From Caryophanales bacterium UBA1427 (GTDB lineage: Bacteria > Bacillota_I > Bacilli_A > ML615J-28 > CAG-313): a stretch of 12,684 nucleotides of DNA. A program made the position numbers and the translations under genes. The DNA is taken from NCBI GenBank assembly GCA_002329485.1, contig DCTZ01000010.1, positions 57,075 to 69,758 of the forward strand. Direction: 5' to 3'. The notes under the pieces were generated by a model. The model was not told the origin of the DNA and searched no databases. It saw nothing but the letters and a program-made list of their open reading frames with translations. How positions within the stretch are numbered: position 1 is the stretch's first letter; each line of letters opens with the position of its first letter. Shown piece after piece: positions 1 through 6,596 of this stretch.

Positions 1-986
1 GCCTTAGCCGCATACTCCAGCAAATCCACGATGTTGCCGTAAAAAGCTATGGCAGCGGGTTTTTTCTCCTTCACAAATTCCTGGGCTTTGGAAAAAGCTT
101 CTTCCGGAGTATTTACCACAAAATCAATCCAACCCTGATCCAAACGGGTTTGAATCCGGGAATAATCGACTTCGGCAATTACGCCCACACCCCCAGCAAT
201 CCGGCAGGCTTTTCCTTGGGCTCCGCTCATTCCGCCCAAACCGCTGCTCACAAACAGATGTCCGGCCAAATCTTTTTCCCGCGGGATTCCGAGTTTTGCT
301 CGCCCCGCATTAAGCAAAGTGGAATACGTGCCGTGGACTATCCCCTGCGGTCCGATGTACATCCAACCACCGGCCGTCATTTGACCGTAGGAAGCAACGC
401 CGAGGCTTGCGGCACGGTTCCAATTATACAAATCATCATACAAACCGACCATCAAACCATTGGTAATCACTACTCGCGGAGCATTCGGATGCGAGGAAAA
501 GAGGCCAAGCGGATGGCCGGACATGACAACCAGCGTTTGGTCAGATTCCATGATTTGTAAATATCGTTTGATTAAATGGTATTGCATCCAGTTTTGCATG
601 ACCGCACCGGTTTCCCCGTAAGTAACAAGTTCATAAGGGTACAAAGCCACATCAAAAGCCAAATTGTTGTCAATCATCACCTGAATGGCTTTCCCTTCCA
701 AGGTCTTTCCCGGATAGCAATCAATCGGTAACCCTTGGGGAGGATTTTTCGGATAGAACCGATAACCGTAAATCCGGCCTTTGGTCAGTAATTCGTCCAA
801 AAACTCGGGGGCCAAAATCTCATGCCATTTCTTCGGAATATACCTTAAAGCATTTTCGAGGGCAAGTTCGATTTCCCTTTCCGTTAAAGTGAGCTGCCGT
901 TTGGGTGCCCGGCGAATGCCTTCCCGAAAAACCGGGTATTCCGGAAGTTCCGGAAAAATTTCCTCGAGAGTTACGTTTATTTTCAT
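1..986 (-). CDS. hutU: Urocanate hydratase (urocanase), long type, 3' end cut by window edge
   Basis: Converts urocanate to imidazolonepropionate using tightly bound NAD+, the second step of histidine degradation, in the cytosol. The first 328 codons are present; the gene runs off the left edge. Family hallmarks seen: SGHPLGLF at residues 156-163, ITNGLMVGLYD near 174-184, YIGPQGIVHGT at 210-220 and SSGLGGMSGAQ at 247-257, with AEVD at 271-274. The N-terminal part (ALRYIPKKWHEILAPEF, then a YGYRFYP segment) resembles the long urocanases of about 670 residues found in animals and some anaerobes rather than the roughly 555-residue Bacillus form. About half the protein should therefore be missing. 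ATG at 986-984 is preceded by a TAGGAGG ribosome binding site that overlaps the hutH stop; only 13 bases separate the genes, so the two are co-transcribed and probably translationally coupled. Identity is certain; the long-type assignment is made by eye. Confidence 0.96.
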   Translation of the reverse strand, partial: MKINVTLEEIFPELPEYPVFREGIRRAPKRQLTLTEREIELALENALRYIPKKWHEILAPEFLDELLTKGRIYGYRFYPKNPPQGLPIDCYPGKTLEGKAIQVMIDNNLAFDVALYPYELVTYGETGAVMQNWMQYHLIKRYLQIMESDQTLVVMSGHPLGLFSSHPNAPRVVITNGLMVGLYDDLYNWNRAASLGVASYGQMTAGGWMYIGPQGIVHGTYSTLLNAGRAKLGIPREKDLAGHLFVSSGLGGMSGAQGKACRIAGGVGVIAEVDYSRIQTRLDQGWIDFVVNTPEEAFSKAQEFVKEKKPAAIAFYGNIVDLLEYAAK

Positions 987-999
987 ATCAGTTTTCCTC

Positions 1000-2523
1000 C
1001 TAAAGCAATTGGCCGATGGCTTTTTCGACTTCATCGACAATTGTATTGTTTTCCACCAGTTCCGTGGCCCGATTGATTAATGGGTACATGATTTCGTCTT
1101 CCTTTAAATAAGGAAGATATTTTCTTACGGTTTGATAAGCGGTTTTCGATCCTGCTCCCAAACCGTCAGGATTTCGGAAATCAACAGCTTGACAGGCCGT
1201 CATTAATTCCATGGCCAAAACTTTTTGGGTATTTTTCAGAATCTGGCGGGCCGTCAAAGCTGAGATGCTGCCCATCGAAACATGGTCTTCCTGGTTGGCG
1301 GAAGAAGGTATGGAATCGACCACGGCGGGGTGAGCCAAAATCTTGTTTTCGCTGACCAGCGAAGCAGCCACATATTGGACAATCATGAAACCCGAATTGA
1401 GACCGGGATGGGCGGCCAAAAACGGTGGTAATCCTTCGTTTAAAGTCGGGTTGACCAAACGTTCAATTCTTCTTTCGCTGATGCTGGCTAGTTCCGCAAT
1501 TGCAATTTTCAAGAAATCAAATACCAAAGCGAGCGGCTGGCCGTGGAAGTTTCCGCCGGAAATAATCTCATCGTTATTGAGAATTAACGGATTATCCGTC
1601 GCCGCATTCATCTCCAATTCCACGATTTTCATAGCATATTCGAGCGCATCTTTGGTTGCTCCGTGAACCTGAGCCATGCAACGAAGCGAATAAGCATCCT
1701 GAACCCGGATTTCTCCCTGATGGGTTATCAGTTTGCTGTTATTGGTAAGGCGGCGAATGTTGGCGGCCGATAATTGCTGGCCGAGCTGCCCGCGGACAAA
1801 ATGGATGCGTTCATCGAAGGCATCAATAATTCCCCGCAAGGCTTCCAAGCTTACTCCCCCCGCAATATCCGCCATTTTCGCCAAATTAATGGCATCATAT
1901 AAAACCATGGCTCCGATGGCGGTCATAACCTGGGTACCGTTGATTAACGACAAGCCTTCCTTGGCTTCCAGGTGACTCAAAGGCTGAATCCCGGCCAGTT
2001 TCAGGGCTTCTTCGGCTGGCATCAGTTTTCCCTGATAATAAACTTCGCCAAGGCCCAACAAAGGGAGCGCCATATGGGAAAGCGGAGCCAAATCACCGCT
2101 GGCACCGAGTGAGCCTTTTTCCGGAACGGCCGGAATCAAATCGTTGTTTAAAAATTCGATGATTTTTTCCACCAATTCCAAGCGGATGCCCGAATAACCT
2201 TTGGCAAGAGCATTGGACCTTAAAGCCATGATGCCGCGAACCGTCGGAATATCCAAATGGGGACCCACCCCGCAGGCATGTGATTTCAGTAAATTGACCT
2301 GCAAAGTTTGCAAATCTTCGGTCGAAATCGTTTTTTCCGAAAGCTTTCCGAAACCCGTATTGATTCCGTAAGCAATTTTTTTGCTTTCAATGAGGTTCTG
2401 AATACTCGAACGGGAATTAGTGATTTTGACAATGGCATCTTTACCGAGTTTAACTTTGGTTTTTCCTTGGGTTATCTGGTAAAAATCAAATAAGTTCAAA
2501 TGGTATCCGTTTAATTCTATCAT
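1000..2523 (-). CDS. hutH: Histidine ammonia-lyase (histidase)
   Basis: Deaminates L-histidine to urocanate and ammonia, the first step of histidine degradation; cytosolic, and a homotetramer in characterised relatives. The 507-residue length is normal for the family. The Ala-Ser-Gly tripeptide that cyclises into the MIO electrophile is at 141-143 inside GSLGASGDLAPLSH. Other conserved sites seen are YGINTGFG at 52-59, SHACG at 81-85, LINGTQ at 193-198 and QEDHVSMG in the C-terminal half. ATG at 2523-2521 has an AGAGGTGG ribosome binding site five or so bases upstream. The gene lies 24 bases after the pilT-like gene and 13 before hutU. No separate strong promoter or HutP-type site was recognised in the 24-base gap, so hutHU may be read from the pilT promoter or from one inside the end of that gene. 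The stop is TAG. Confidence 0.97.
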   Translation of the reverse strand: MIELNGYHLNLFDFYQITQGKTKVKLGKDAIVKITNSRSSIQNLIESKKIAYGINTGFGKLSEKTISTEDLQTLQVNLLKSHACGVGPHLDIPTVRGIMALRSNALAKGYSGIRLELVEKIIEFLNNDLIPAVPEKGSLGASGDLAPLSHMALPLLGLGEVYYQGKLMPAEEALKLAGIQPLSHLEAKEGLSLINGTQVMTAIGAMVLYDAINLAKMADIAGGVSLEALRGIIDAFDERIHFVRGQLGQQLSAANIRRLTNNSKLITHQGEIRVQDAYSLRCMAQVHGATKDALEYAMKIVELEMNAATDNPLILNNDEIISGGNFHGQPLALVFDFLKIAIAELASISERRIERLVNPTLNEGLPPFLAAHPGLNSGFMIVQYVAASLVSENKILAHPAVVDSIPSSANQEDHVSMGSISALTARQILKNTQKVLAMELMTACQAVDFRNPDGLGAGSKTAYQTVRKYLPYLKEDEIMYPLINRATELVENNTIVDEVEKAIGQLL

Positions 2524-2547
2524 TTGCCACCTCTAAAATGCTTTATG

Positions 2548-3612
2548 CTAGTTATTTAAATAAGAATCAAAGACCGCTTTGTTTTGCACACGGCTTAAAG
2601 CTTCTTCTTTGGCGATGATTTTGGTTTTGACGAGTTGCGCCAAACTTTCATCCATCGTAATCATGCCAAAGGATTTTCCGGTCTGCACCGCGGAATAAAG
2701 CTGTGATGATTTACCATCCCGAATCAACGATAAAACGCCCGGAGTCGGCAGCATGATTTCCACCGCACAGGCCAAACCGTTGCCGTCAAGCCGCGGAATC
2801 AAATGTTGGGAAATAATACCCCGAACATTGCCTGCCAGTTTCGAAGCGATTAACGGATGCTCGTAAGCCTGGAAGTTGCTTAAAATCCGTTCGATGGTCG
2901 TGGAAGTGGAATTTGTATGTAAAGTCGATAATACTAAATGGCCCGTATCCGCTGCAATCAAAGCGGTTTCGATTGTTTCTTTATCGCGCATTTCCCCGAC
3001 CAAAATTATATCTGGATCCTGACGCAAAGCCGATCTTAAGCCGCTTGCAAAATCGTCGCAGTCGCGGCCGACCTCCCGTTGCGAAATCAGCGATATTCCT
3101 TTGGGATAACGGTATTCAATCGGATCTTCGATGGTAATGATGTGTTTGCGCTGGGTCAGATTGACTTCGTTGATTAGACTGGCCAAAGTGGTTGATTTGC
3201 CGTTGCTGGTAGCACCGGTTATCAGGATAATTCCGTTTTTGTGTCTGATTAAATCTTTGATTTGCATCGGAAGCTGCAAATCTTCGAATTTAGGTACCGT
3301 TCGCGGCAAAATCCGGACCGATACAGCCAATTTCCCCAATTGGCGATAAAAGTTCATCCTGAAAAAACCTAAATCGGCGTCTTCCAAACTGATATCGATT
3401 GCCCCTTTTTGTTCAAAAAGCTGTTTCTGCAATGTAGCCGTCACAACTTCCTGAAAAAGGGCGGTTAAACCTGCTTCGGTTGTTTTTCCATAATCGTTTA
3501 AGGGTTTTAAGTAAGTATTTACCCGGATAAAAGGATATTCATTGCTCACCAAATGAACATCGGTTGCTTTTTCGTTTATGGCCTGTTTTAAAATTTGAAG
3601 GAATTTTTCCAT
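2548..3612 (-). CDS. PilT-family secretion/retraction ATPase
   Basis: Member of the hexameric type II/IV secretion ATPase family, closest in architecture to PilT, which powers type IV pilus retraction at the inner face of the membrane. In the 354-residue product from ATG 3612 the following are visible: an N-terminal PAS-like region (about 1-100) with TDVHL at 17-21; Walker A GATSNGKS at 133-140; Asp box TIEDPIEYR at 160-168; Walker B region DPDIILVGEMRD at 199-210; His box GHLVLSTLHTN at 224-234; and a C-terminal SLIRDGKSSQLYSAVQTG segment at 295-312 matching the AIRNLIRE-type helix of PilT. There is no PilB-type N-terminal domain. Walker A departs slightly from the usual GPTGSGKST. An upstream in-frame ATG at 3696 was rejected because a TTGAAA-17-TATAAT promoter lies inside that extension and GAGG sits just before 3612. 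No other pilus gene is in the window, so the in vivo role is open. Confidence 0.9.
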   Translation of the reverse strand: MEKFLQILKQAINEKATDVHLVSNEYPFIRVNTYLKPLNDYGKTTEAGLTALFQEVVTATLQKQLFEQKGAIDISLEDADLGFFRMNFYRQLGKLAVSVRILPRTVPKFEDLQLPMQIKDLIRHKNGIILITGATSNGKSTTLASLINEVNLTQRKHIITIEDPIEYRYPKGISLISQREVGRDCDDFASGLRSALRQDPDIILVGEMRDKETIETALIAADTGHLVLSTLHTNSTSTTIERILSNFQAYEHPLIASKLAGNVRGIISQHLIPRLDGNGLACAVEIMLPTPGVLSLIRDGKSSQLYSAVQTGKSFGMITMDESLAQLVKTKIIAKEEALSRVQNKAVFDSYLNN

Positions 3613-3648
3613 AATATCCTCTTTTCTTTTTTCTTTTCTTACCCTTCC

Positions 3649-3677
3649 ATTATACCTGAAAACGGTCTCATTTTCAA
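3649..3677 (-). promoter_or_regulatory. Sigma-A-type promoter of the pilT-like gene (and perhaps hutHU)
   Basis: On the minus strand, -35 TTGAAA (3677-3672), a 17-base spacer and -10 TATAAT (3654-3649) form a near-consensus promoter. Transcription should start near 3642, giving a leader of about 30 bases that holds the AGAGGA ribosome binding site for ATG 3612. Confidence 0.8.
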
Positions 3678-3700
3678 CTAATATCATGTTATCCAAAGCA

Positions 3701-3733
3701 TAAGAAAACCTCTTTTCGTCAGGAAAAGAGGTT
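3701..3733 (-). terminator. Intrinsic terminator of the cobalamin-uptake operon
   Basis: Minus-strand hairpin with a perfect 11-bp stem (AACCTCTTTTC at 3733-3723 pairing with GAAAAGAGGTT at 3717-3707), a five-base loop and a TTTTCTT run. It lies 8 bases after the ECF S-component stop and separates that operon from the pilT promoter. Confidence 0.88.
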
Positions 3734-3741
3734 AGAAGCCA

Positions 3742-4245
3742 TTATGATTTTAAATATTGCAAAACTTTGATACTTGGTTGATATAACCAAAGAATGGTCA
3801 GAAAACTGCTTAAAGCAAGCAGGATTTCAAACGGAATATCTGCAATCCAATAAGCCGCCAAATCCACTTCGGTTATAAAGGCTTGGGGAATCAGCATAAT
3901 CCAGGAATATAAGAAAGAAAACAAAATTCCCAAAAGACCCAAAGGAAAACTGTCGTTAACCTTTTTGAAAAGCGAATTCAAAAGCAAAGGTATCATCATC
4001 CACCCAATCATCATAAAGGGCAGATAAACCAAGTTGAAAGACCCCATCAATAGATTATCCAAAATAACATGGATAAAAATGATTATCATGGTATGGGAAA
4101 GTTTCAAACTCTTGGAATAAACGACAATCAAAAAGACCGTAAGTTGGATATTGGGCAAAAAGGTGAGTGCCTGTTCCTGAACAAAGAGGATGGCGGTTAG
4201 GATACCGATTAGGGCAATATCCCTGACAAGGATTTTATTTTTCAT
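3742..4245 (-). CDS. ECF transporter S component, probable cobalamin/corrinoid-specific subunit
   Basis: A very hydrophobic 167-residue protein with about five or six membrane segments, the size and layout of substrate-binding S components of energy-coupling-factor importers. These subunits bind a vitamin in the membrane and associate with a shared EcfA-A'-T energising module. The N-terminal pattern (basic start, ALIGILTAILFVQEQALTFLP, then a second helix and a conserved-looking amphipathic turn) is typical of the fold. No ATPase or EcfT gene is adjacent, so it would be a group II S component using a module encoded elsewhere. Its start overlaps the stop of the DUF4430 gene by 4 bases (ATGA). 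The upstream cobalamin riboswitch and the intrinsic-factor-like partners imply B12 or a related corrinoid as substrate. The family call is made from hydropathy and pattern; the substrate is inferred from context. Relation to the known cobalamin subunit CbrT could not be judged. Confidence 0.8.
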   Translation of the reverse strand: MKNKILVRDIALIGILTAILFVQEQALTFLPNIQLTVFLIVVYSKSLKLSHTMIIIFIHVILDNLLMGSFNLVYLPFMMIGWMMIPLLLNSLFKKVNDSFPLGLLGILFSFLYSWIMLIPQAFITEVDLAAYWIADIPFEILLALSSFLTILWLYQPSIKVLQYLKS

Positions 4246-4631
4246 GATTGACCACCGGCTACTTTAGTGTAAACAAACCGCACCTCGAGGTTATCCTTTA
4301 ACGTTATCTGTTCGATTCCCACCCGCGCGGGACTGCCGTTGAGGTAAATCATGATAAAAGAATGGACAAAATCGGTTTCCAAATTGGCGATTTTCAATAA
4401 CTTTCCGTTTTCGATTACAAGATCAAAATGTTGCTCCAAAATTTCAACCAAAGTATCGTTGGGTTGAAAAGTAAGTCGTTGCCTTTTTTCTGTTCCCGTT
4501 TCATCGACAAGCACGACTGTCAGAGTACCTTCCTGTTTGGCTTTTTCCTGTTTTTTGATATAGAGAAAACTTCCAATCATCAGGCCCAAAGCCACAAGCG
4601 AGATGATGATTTTTATCGCTGTTTTATTCAT
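4242..4631 (-). CDS. Membrane-anchored DUF4430 protein, transcobalamin/intrinsic-factor beta-domain-like
   Basis: A 129-residue exported protein: one N-terminal hydrophobic helix (about residues 6-25) followed by KKQEK, then a DUF4430 domain (about 36-124). The family signature is visible in SFIMIYLNGSPARVGIEQ (91-108) and the closing VRFVYTKV (117-124), which match the usual 'YLNG...VGvdq...d...eFvYtk' pattern. DUF4430 is the fold of the beta domain of animal intrinsic factor and transcobalamin, which closes over bound cobalamin. Here it is probably held on the outer face of the membrane by the uncleaved helix. ATG 4631 lies 2 bases after the lipoprotein stop; a GTG at 4637 overlapping that stop (GTGA) is an alternative start. 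Neither has a strong ribosome binding site, suggesting translational coupling. The 3' end overlaps the S-component start. Confidence 0.85.
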   Translation of the reverse strand: MNKTAIKIIISLVALGLMIGSFLYIKKQEKAKQEGTLTVVLVDETGTEKRQRLTFQPNDTLVEILEQHFDLVIENGKLLKIANLETDFVHSFIMIYLNGSPARVGIEQITLKDNLEVRFVYTKVAGGQS

Positions 4632-4633
4632 AA

Positions 4634-5494
4634 TCACTGAAACAAGACGAAACTTTTCTGGGTGCGCACAAATTCCCGATAAGCCACCAACGCCGCAAAA
4701 CTCTGCGGAGTGGCATAACTTAAATCTGCCCCGCTGTCTTTGCTGTAGGCAAAGGAACCATCGCCCAAAGAAAAGTTGAGCAATGCTTCGACCAAGTTGA
4801 CGGTGTCCTTAGTAAATTCTTCGCTTGTCGGATCGATATTGTTGGCAACAAGCCCCAAAATCGCATAGGCGGTCGTGCAGGAATTGGCAGTACCCCACGA
4901 TAGAACTCCCTCGGAAGTCAAGTTTTCTTTGATTAAATCGATGAGCGGTGTTTTATCCGTTTCCTGATGGGAAAGCGCCATCAGAGCAGCCCCCGCGTAA
5001 TCCGCATCCTTTCCCTCGACATTCAAAATGTCGTTTAAAATCGCTTGTTTTAAGTAATTATTGCTTCCGGTATAATTAAGCGCCATCAAAAGATAGGATT
5101 GATTCCAGGCATCGAAAGTCGTAAGTTCCGCAAGGAATTGTTCCGCTTTCGGACAGGCAAGGTCAAAGGACCGGGCTATCACCAAAGCGGAAAAAGCCTC
5201 GGTTCCGAGGTTAAGAGGCCGGTTTTGCAAATCCGCTTCCACCCGATTGGCGGTCAAATAATTTTCCAGAGTTACCCCAAAGCCGCTTTTTTCCAAAGCT
5301 TTCAAGGCAGCGACAACATGGTATTCGAGAATAAGTCCCGTTTCGGTTTCTTTTACATACTGATTGGCATAGTTTTGAACAAATTGATCGATTGCCAAAT
5401 CGACTCGATCAATGAGCGTTTCGGTTTGGTTTCCTTTACAGCCTGTTGCACCAGCAAGCACTAAAAGAACAACCAAAAACAATACTTTTTTCAT
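4634..5494 (-). CDS. Lipoprotein with alpha/alpha-barrel fold, transcobalamin/intrinsic-factor alpha-domain-like
   Basis: A 286-residue lipoprotein. Residues 1-18 are a signal peptide (KK, then a hydrophobic run), with Cys19 as the lipidation site in AGATGC. The rest is helix-rich, with recurring 'A...AL.AL' helices characteristic of prenyltransferase/terpene-cyclase-like alpha-alpha barrels. Diagnostic stretches include TANSCTTAYAILGLVANNID (202-221), LLNFSLGDGSFAYS (238-251) and YATPQSFAALVAYREF (260-275). These match bacterial proteins whose barrel is usually fused to DUF4430 and which resemble the alpha domain of animal intrinsic factor. The proposed role is binding of B12 at the cell surface, together with the DUF4430 protein, and delivery to the S component. 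It is the first gene after the cobalamin riboswitch; ATG 5494 has an AGGAAG ribosome binding site. No catalytic role is proposed, since cyclase active-site motifs are not evident. The binding function is inferred from family and context. Confidence 0.86.
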   Translation of the reverse strand: MKKVLFLVVLLVLAGATGCKGNQTETLIDRVDLAIDQFVQNYANQYVKETETGLILEYHVVAALKALEKSGFGVTLENYLTANRVEADLQNRPLNLGTEAFSALVIARSFDLACPKAEQFLAELTTFDAWNQSYLLMALNYTGSNNYLKQAILNDILNVEGKDADYAGAALMALSHQETDKTPLIDLIKENLTSEGVLSWGTANSCTTAYAILGLVANNIDPTSEEFTKDTVNLVEALLNFSLGDGSFAYSKDSGADLSYATPQSFAALVAYREFVRTQKSFVLFQ

Positions 5495-5522
5495 GGTTCT
5501 TCCTTTCTTTCTAGTGATATTT

Positions 5523-5653
5523 TGATGATAAGTATCCTGACTCCACTTCTTCCTCCATGCGCCTTCCCAAAAATCTTTCAGTGGCTTAATGCATTTCGTC
5601 CGTGTTACAGTTGCTGGGACAGTTCAAGCTTTGCACTTGATTCCTTATCACCT
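5523..5653 (-). ncRNA. Cobalamin (adenosylcobalamin-type) riboswitch
   Basis: Minus-strand leader with the conserved cobalamin-riboswitch blocks in the right order: closing helix P1 (TGATAAG at 5650-5644 pairing with CTTATCA at 5532-5526), AACTGTCCCAGCAACTGTAA (overlapping 5618-5605), the B12 box GCCACTG (5585-5579), GGGAAGGCGC (5568-5559) and GAGTCAGGA (5543-5535). It begins at the predicted transcription start and ends about 30 bases before ATG 5494. No terminator hairpin is visible between the aptamer and the gene, so control is more likely at translation initiation, with B12 lowering expression of the uptake operon. The element is certain; the mechanism is inferred. Confidence 0.96.
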
Positions 5654-5659
5654 TTATAA

Positions 5660-5688
5660 ATTATACCACTTTTCCGATTTAAAAGCAA
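5660..5688 (-). promoter_or_regulatory. Promoter of the riboswitch-controlled cobalamin operon
   Basis: Extended -10 TGGTATAAT (5668-5660) with a partial -35 TTGCTT (5688-5683) at 17-base spacing. The predicted start near 5653 coincides with the first base of the riboswitch. Confidence 0.78.
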
Positions 5689-5698
5689 TCGAAAGCAA

Positions 5699-5728
5699 AA
5701 AATAAAAGGGCGAAAAAATAATCGCCCT
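5699..5728 (-). terminator. Intrinsic terminator after the XRE regulator/partner unit
   Basis: Minus-strand stem AGGGCGA (5728-5722) pairing with TCGCCCT (5713-5707), eight-base loop, followed by TTTTATTTT. The stem starts inside the TAG stop of the upstream small gene. Confidence 0.82.
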
Positions 5729-5966
5729 ATAGATAAATTTTGACAATCATTCCGTCGGCACTTTCGACAGATACAAACTCTAATTTACCGAAAGTTTTTT
5801 TGCAACGTTTCAATTCTTTTGCGAATTGTGAAATCACTTCTTCGTCCAAATCCATTTCCATGTGATCATTGCAGATTTTCCGAATAATGCTTGTTTTCGT
5901 TAATACCCAGGTGGGAAAATAAATCGGAAAGCCGATTCCCCCTTGTTTTCGAATAACGATTTTCAT
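5727..5966 (-). CDS. Small protein resembling the C-terminal domain of the adjacent XRE regulator
   Basis: A 79-residue cytosolic protein of unknown function. Its C-terminal half (ELKRCKKTFGKLEFVSVESADGMIVKIYL region) lines up with the end of the upstream regulator (LIDQGIIGKLVELESAEGDIVEIYVE region): both have GKL-(V/E)-x-(V/L)-ESA-(E/D)-G-x-IV-x-IY. Its start (MKIVIRKQGG...) likewise corresponds to LKIRVSTEDG of the regulator. Small proteins of this type commonly sit beside SHOCT-like/YvlB-type envelope-stress proteins in Firmicutes (recalled, not searched). ATG 5966 is 4 bases after the regulator's TGA and is preceded by a weak GTGGA; an upstream in-frame ATG at 5993 would lie inside the regulator gene and give a non-matching N-terminus, so 5966 is preferred. 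Probably co-translated with the regulator and acting with it; function not known. Confidence 0.75.
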   Translation of the reverse strand: MKIVIRKQGGIGFPIYFPTWVLTKTSIIRKICNDHMEMDLDEEVISQFAKELKRCKKTFGKLEFVSVESADGMIVKIYL

Positions 5967-5970
5967 AGGA

Positions 5971-6468
5971 TCATTCCACATAGATTTCGACAATGTCGCC
6001 TTCGGCGCTTTCCAATTCCACCAATTTTCCGATTATACCTTGATCGATTAAGGCTAAAATCTGATCGAAATCAATGTCTTTTAACGATATGTTTTTGTCG
6101 CCGAAAGTTAAATTACCATTCCCTGATGCAACCAGGATTTTGGCAATCGCCAAAGGAAGATTGACCTTTACTTTGTCCCCGTCTTCGGTCGAAACCCGGA
6201 TTTTAAGCAACATGGCATTCGGATCTTTACGCTTTTCTTCGGGAACCAATTTCGTTTCCGCTTCCTTTTCTTTTCCGAGCATATAGTCCACCGTTGTTTC
6301 GAACATTTGGGCAATTTCTAAAAGCAAAGTAACATCGGGATAGGAGATGTCATTTTCCCATTTCGATACTGCCTGCGGGGATACTCCCAATTTTTCGGCT
6401 ACTTCCTCCTGAGTCATTTTTTTGTCTTTACGCAATTCGGTAAATCGTTTTCCAAAACTGAAATTCAT
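5971..6468 (-). CDS. XRE-family transcriptional regulator with C-terminal SHOCT/YvlB-like sensor-type domain
   Basis: A 165-residue DNA-binding protein. Residues 8-63 form a Cro/C1-type helix-turn-helix: MTQEEVAEKLGVSPQAVSKW (18-37) followed by END and the usual YPDVTLLLEIAQMFETTVDYML. After a charged linker, residues 86-165 form an alpha/beta domain beginning LLKIRVSTEDGDKVKVNLPL and ending VEIYVE. This pattern is seen in Firmicutes proteins related to YvlB/SHOCT-like envelope-stress factors. ATG 6468 is preceded by AAGGAGG at 10-base spacing. It is followed 4 bases later by a small protein resembling its own C-terminal domain. Two promoters are possible upstream, and a triple TCAACT element between them may be its own operator. 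The regulated genes are not evident from the sequence. Confidence 0.88.
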   Translation of the reverse strand: MNFSFGKRFTELRKDKKMTQEEVAEKLGVSPQAVSKWENDISYPDVTLLLEIAQMFETTVDYMLGKEKEAETKLVPEEKRKDPNAMLLKIRVSTEDGDKVKVNLPLAIAKILVASGNGNLTFGDKNISLKDIDFDQILALIDQGIIGKLVELESAEGDIVEIYVE

Positions 6469-6491
6469 ATGTTTTTTCCTCCTTCACAAGC

Positions 6492-6497
6492 ATTATA
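6492..6497 (-). promoter_or_regulatory. Possible proximal -10 element for the XRE regulator
   Basis: TATAAT (6497-6492), but only a poor -35 (TGGTTT near 6520-6515). A start near 6485 would leave a leader of about 17 bases that just includes the AAGGAGG site. Weaker candidate than the distal extended -10. Confidence 0.4.
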
Positions 6498-6524
6498 CGA
6501 AAAAAGAAACCTAAAAACCAGCAC

Positions 6525-6585
6525 CCGTTAGTTGAAAAAGGGCACTTTTTCTCAACTGTTTGGTGATTTTTCCCTCAACTATTGG
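6525..6585. repeat. Three TCAACT-type elements upstream of the XRE regulator (candidate operators)
   Basis: Three related 17-19-base elements with consensus TTTTT-(C/CCC/none)-TCAACT-rich-GG: one inverted at 6525-6541 and two direct at 6545-6563 and 6567-6585. The first two form an inverted repeat (AGTTGAAAAAG / CTTTTTCTCAACT) with a four-base centre. No U-run follows on either strand, so it is not a standard terminator. The position between the two candidate promoters of the regulator fits an autoregulatory operator or a structured leader. Confidence 0.55.
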
Positions 6586-6596
6586 TTTACAAGATA

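Noticed and set aside
150..560. Plus-strand open frame of 136 codons
   Set aside because: Antisense to hutU, whose conserved urocanase motifs are on the other strand.
781..1080. Plus-strand open frame of 99 codons
   Set aside because: Antisense to the hutU start and hutH end; low-complexity translation and no start signals.
3613..3696. N-terminal extension of the pilT-like protein to ATG 3696
   Set aside because: The extension contains the TTGAAA/TATAAT promoter, has no family similarity, and GAGG precedes the internal ATG 3612.
5099..5464. Plus-strand open frame of 121 codons
   Set aside because: Antisense to the B12-operon lipoprotein; no ribosome binding site or family match.
5495..5525. 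Terminator between the riboswitch and the lipoprotein gene
   Set aside because: No GC-rich hairpin with a T-run occurs there; translational control is more likely.
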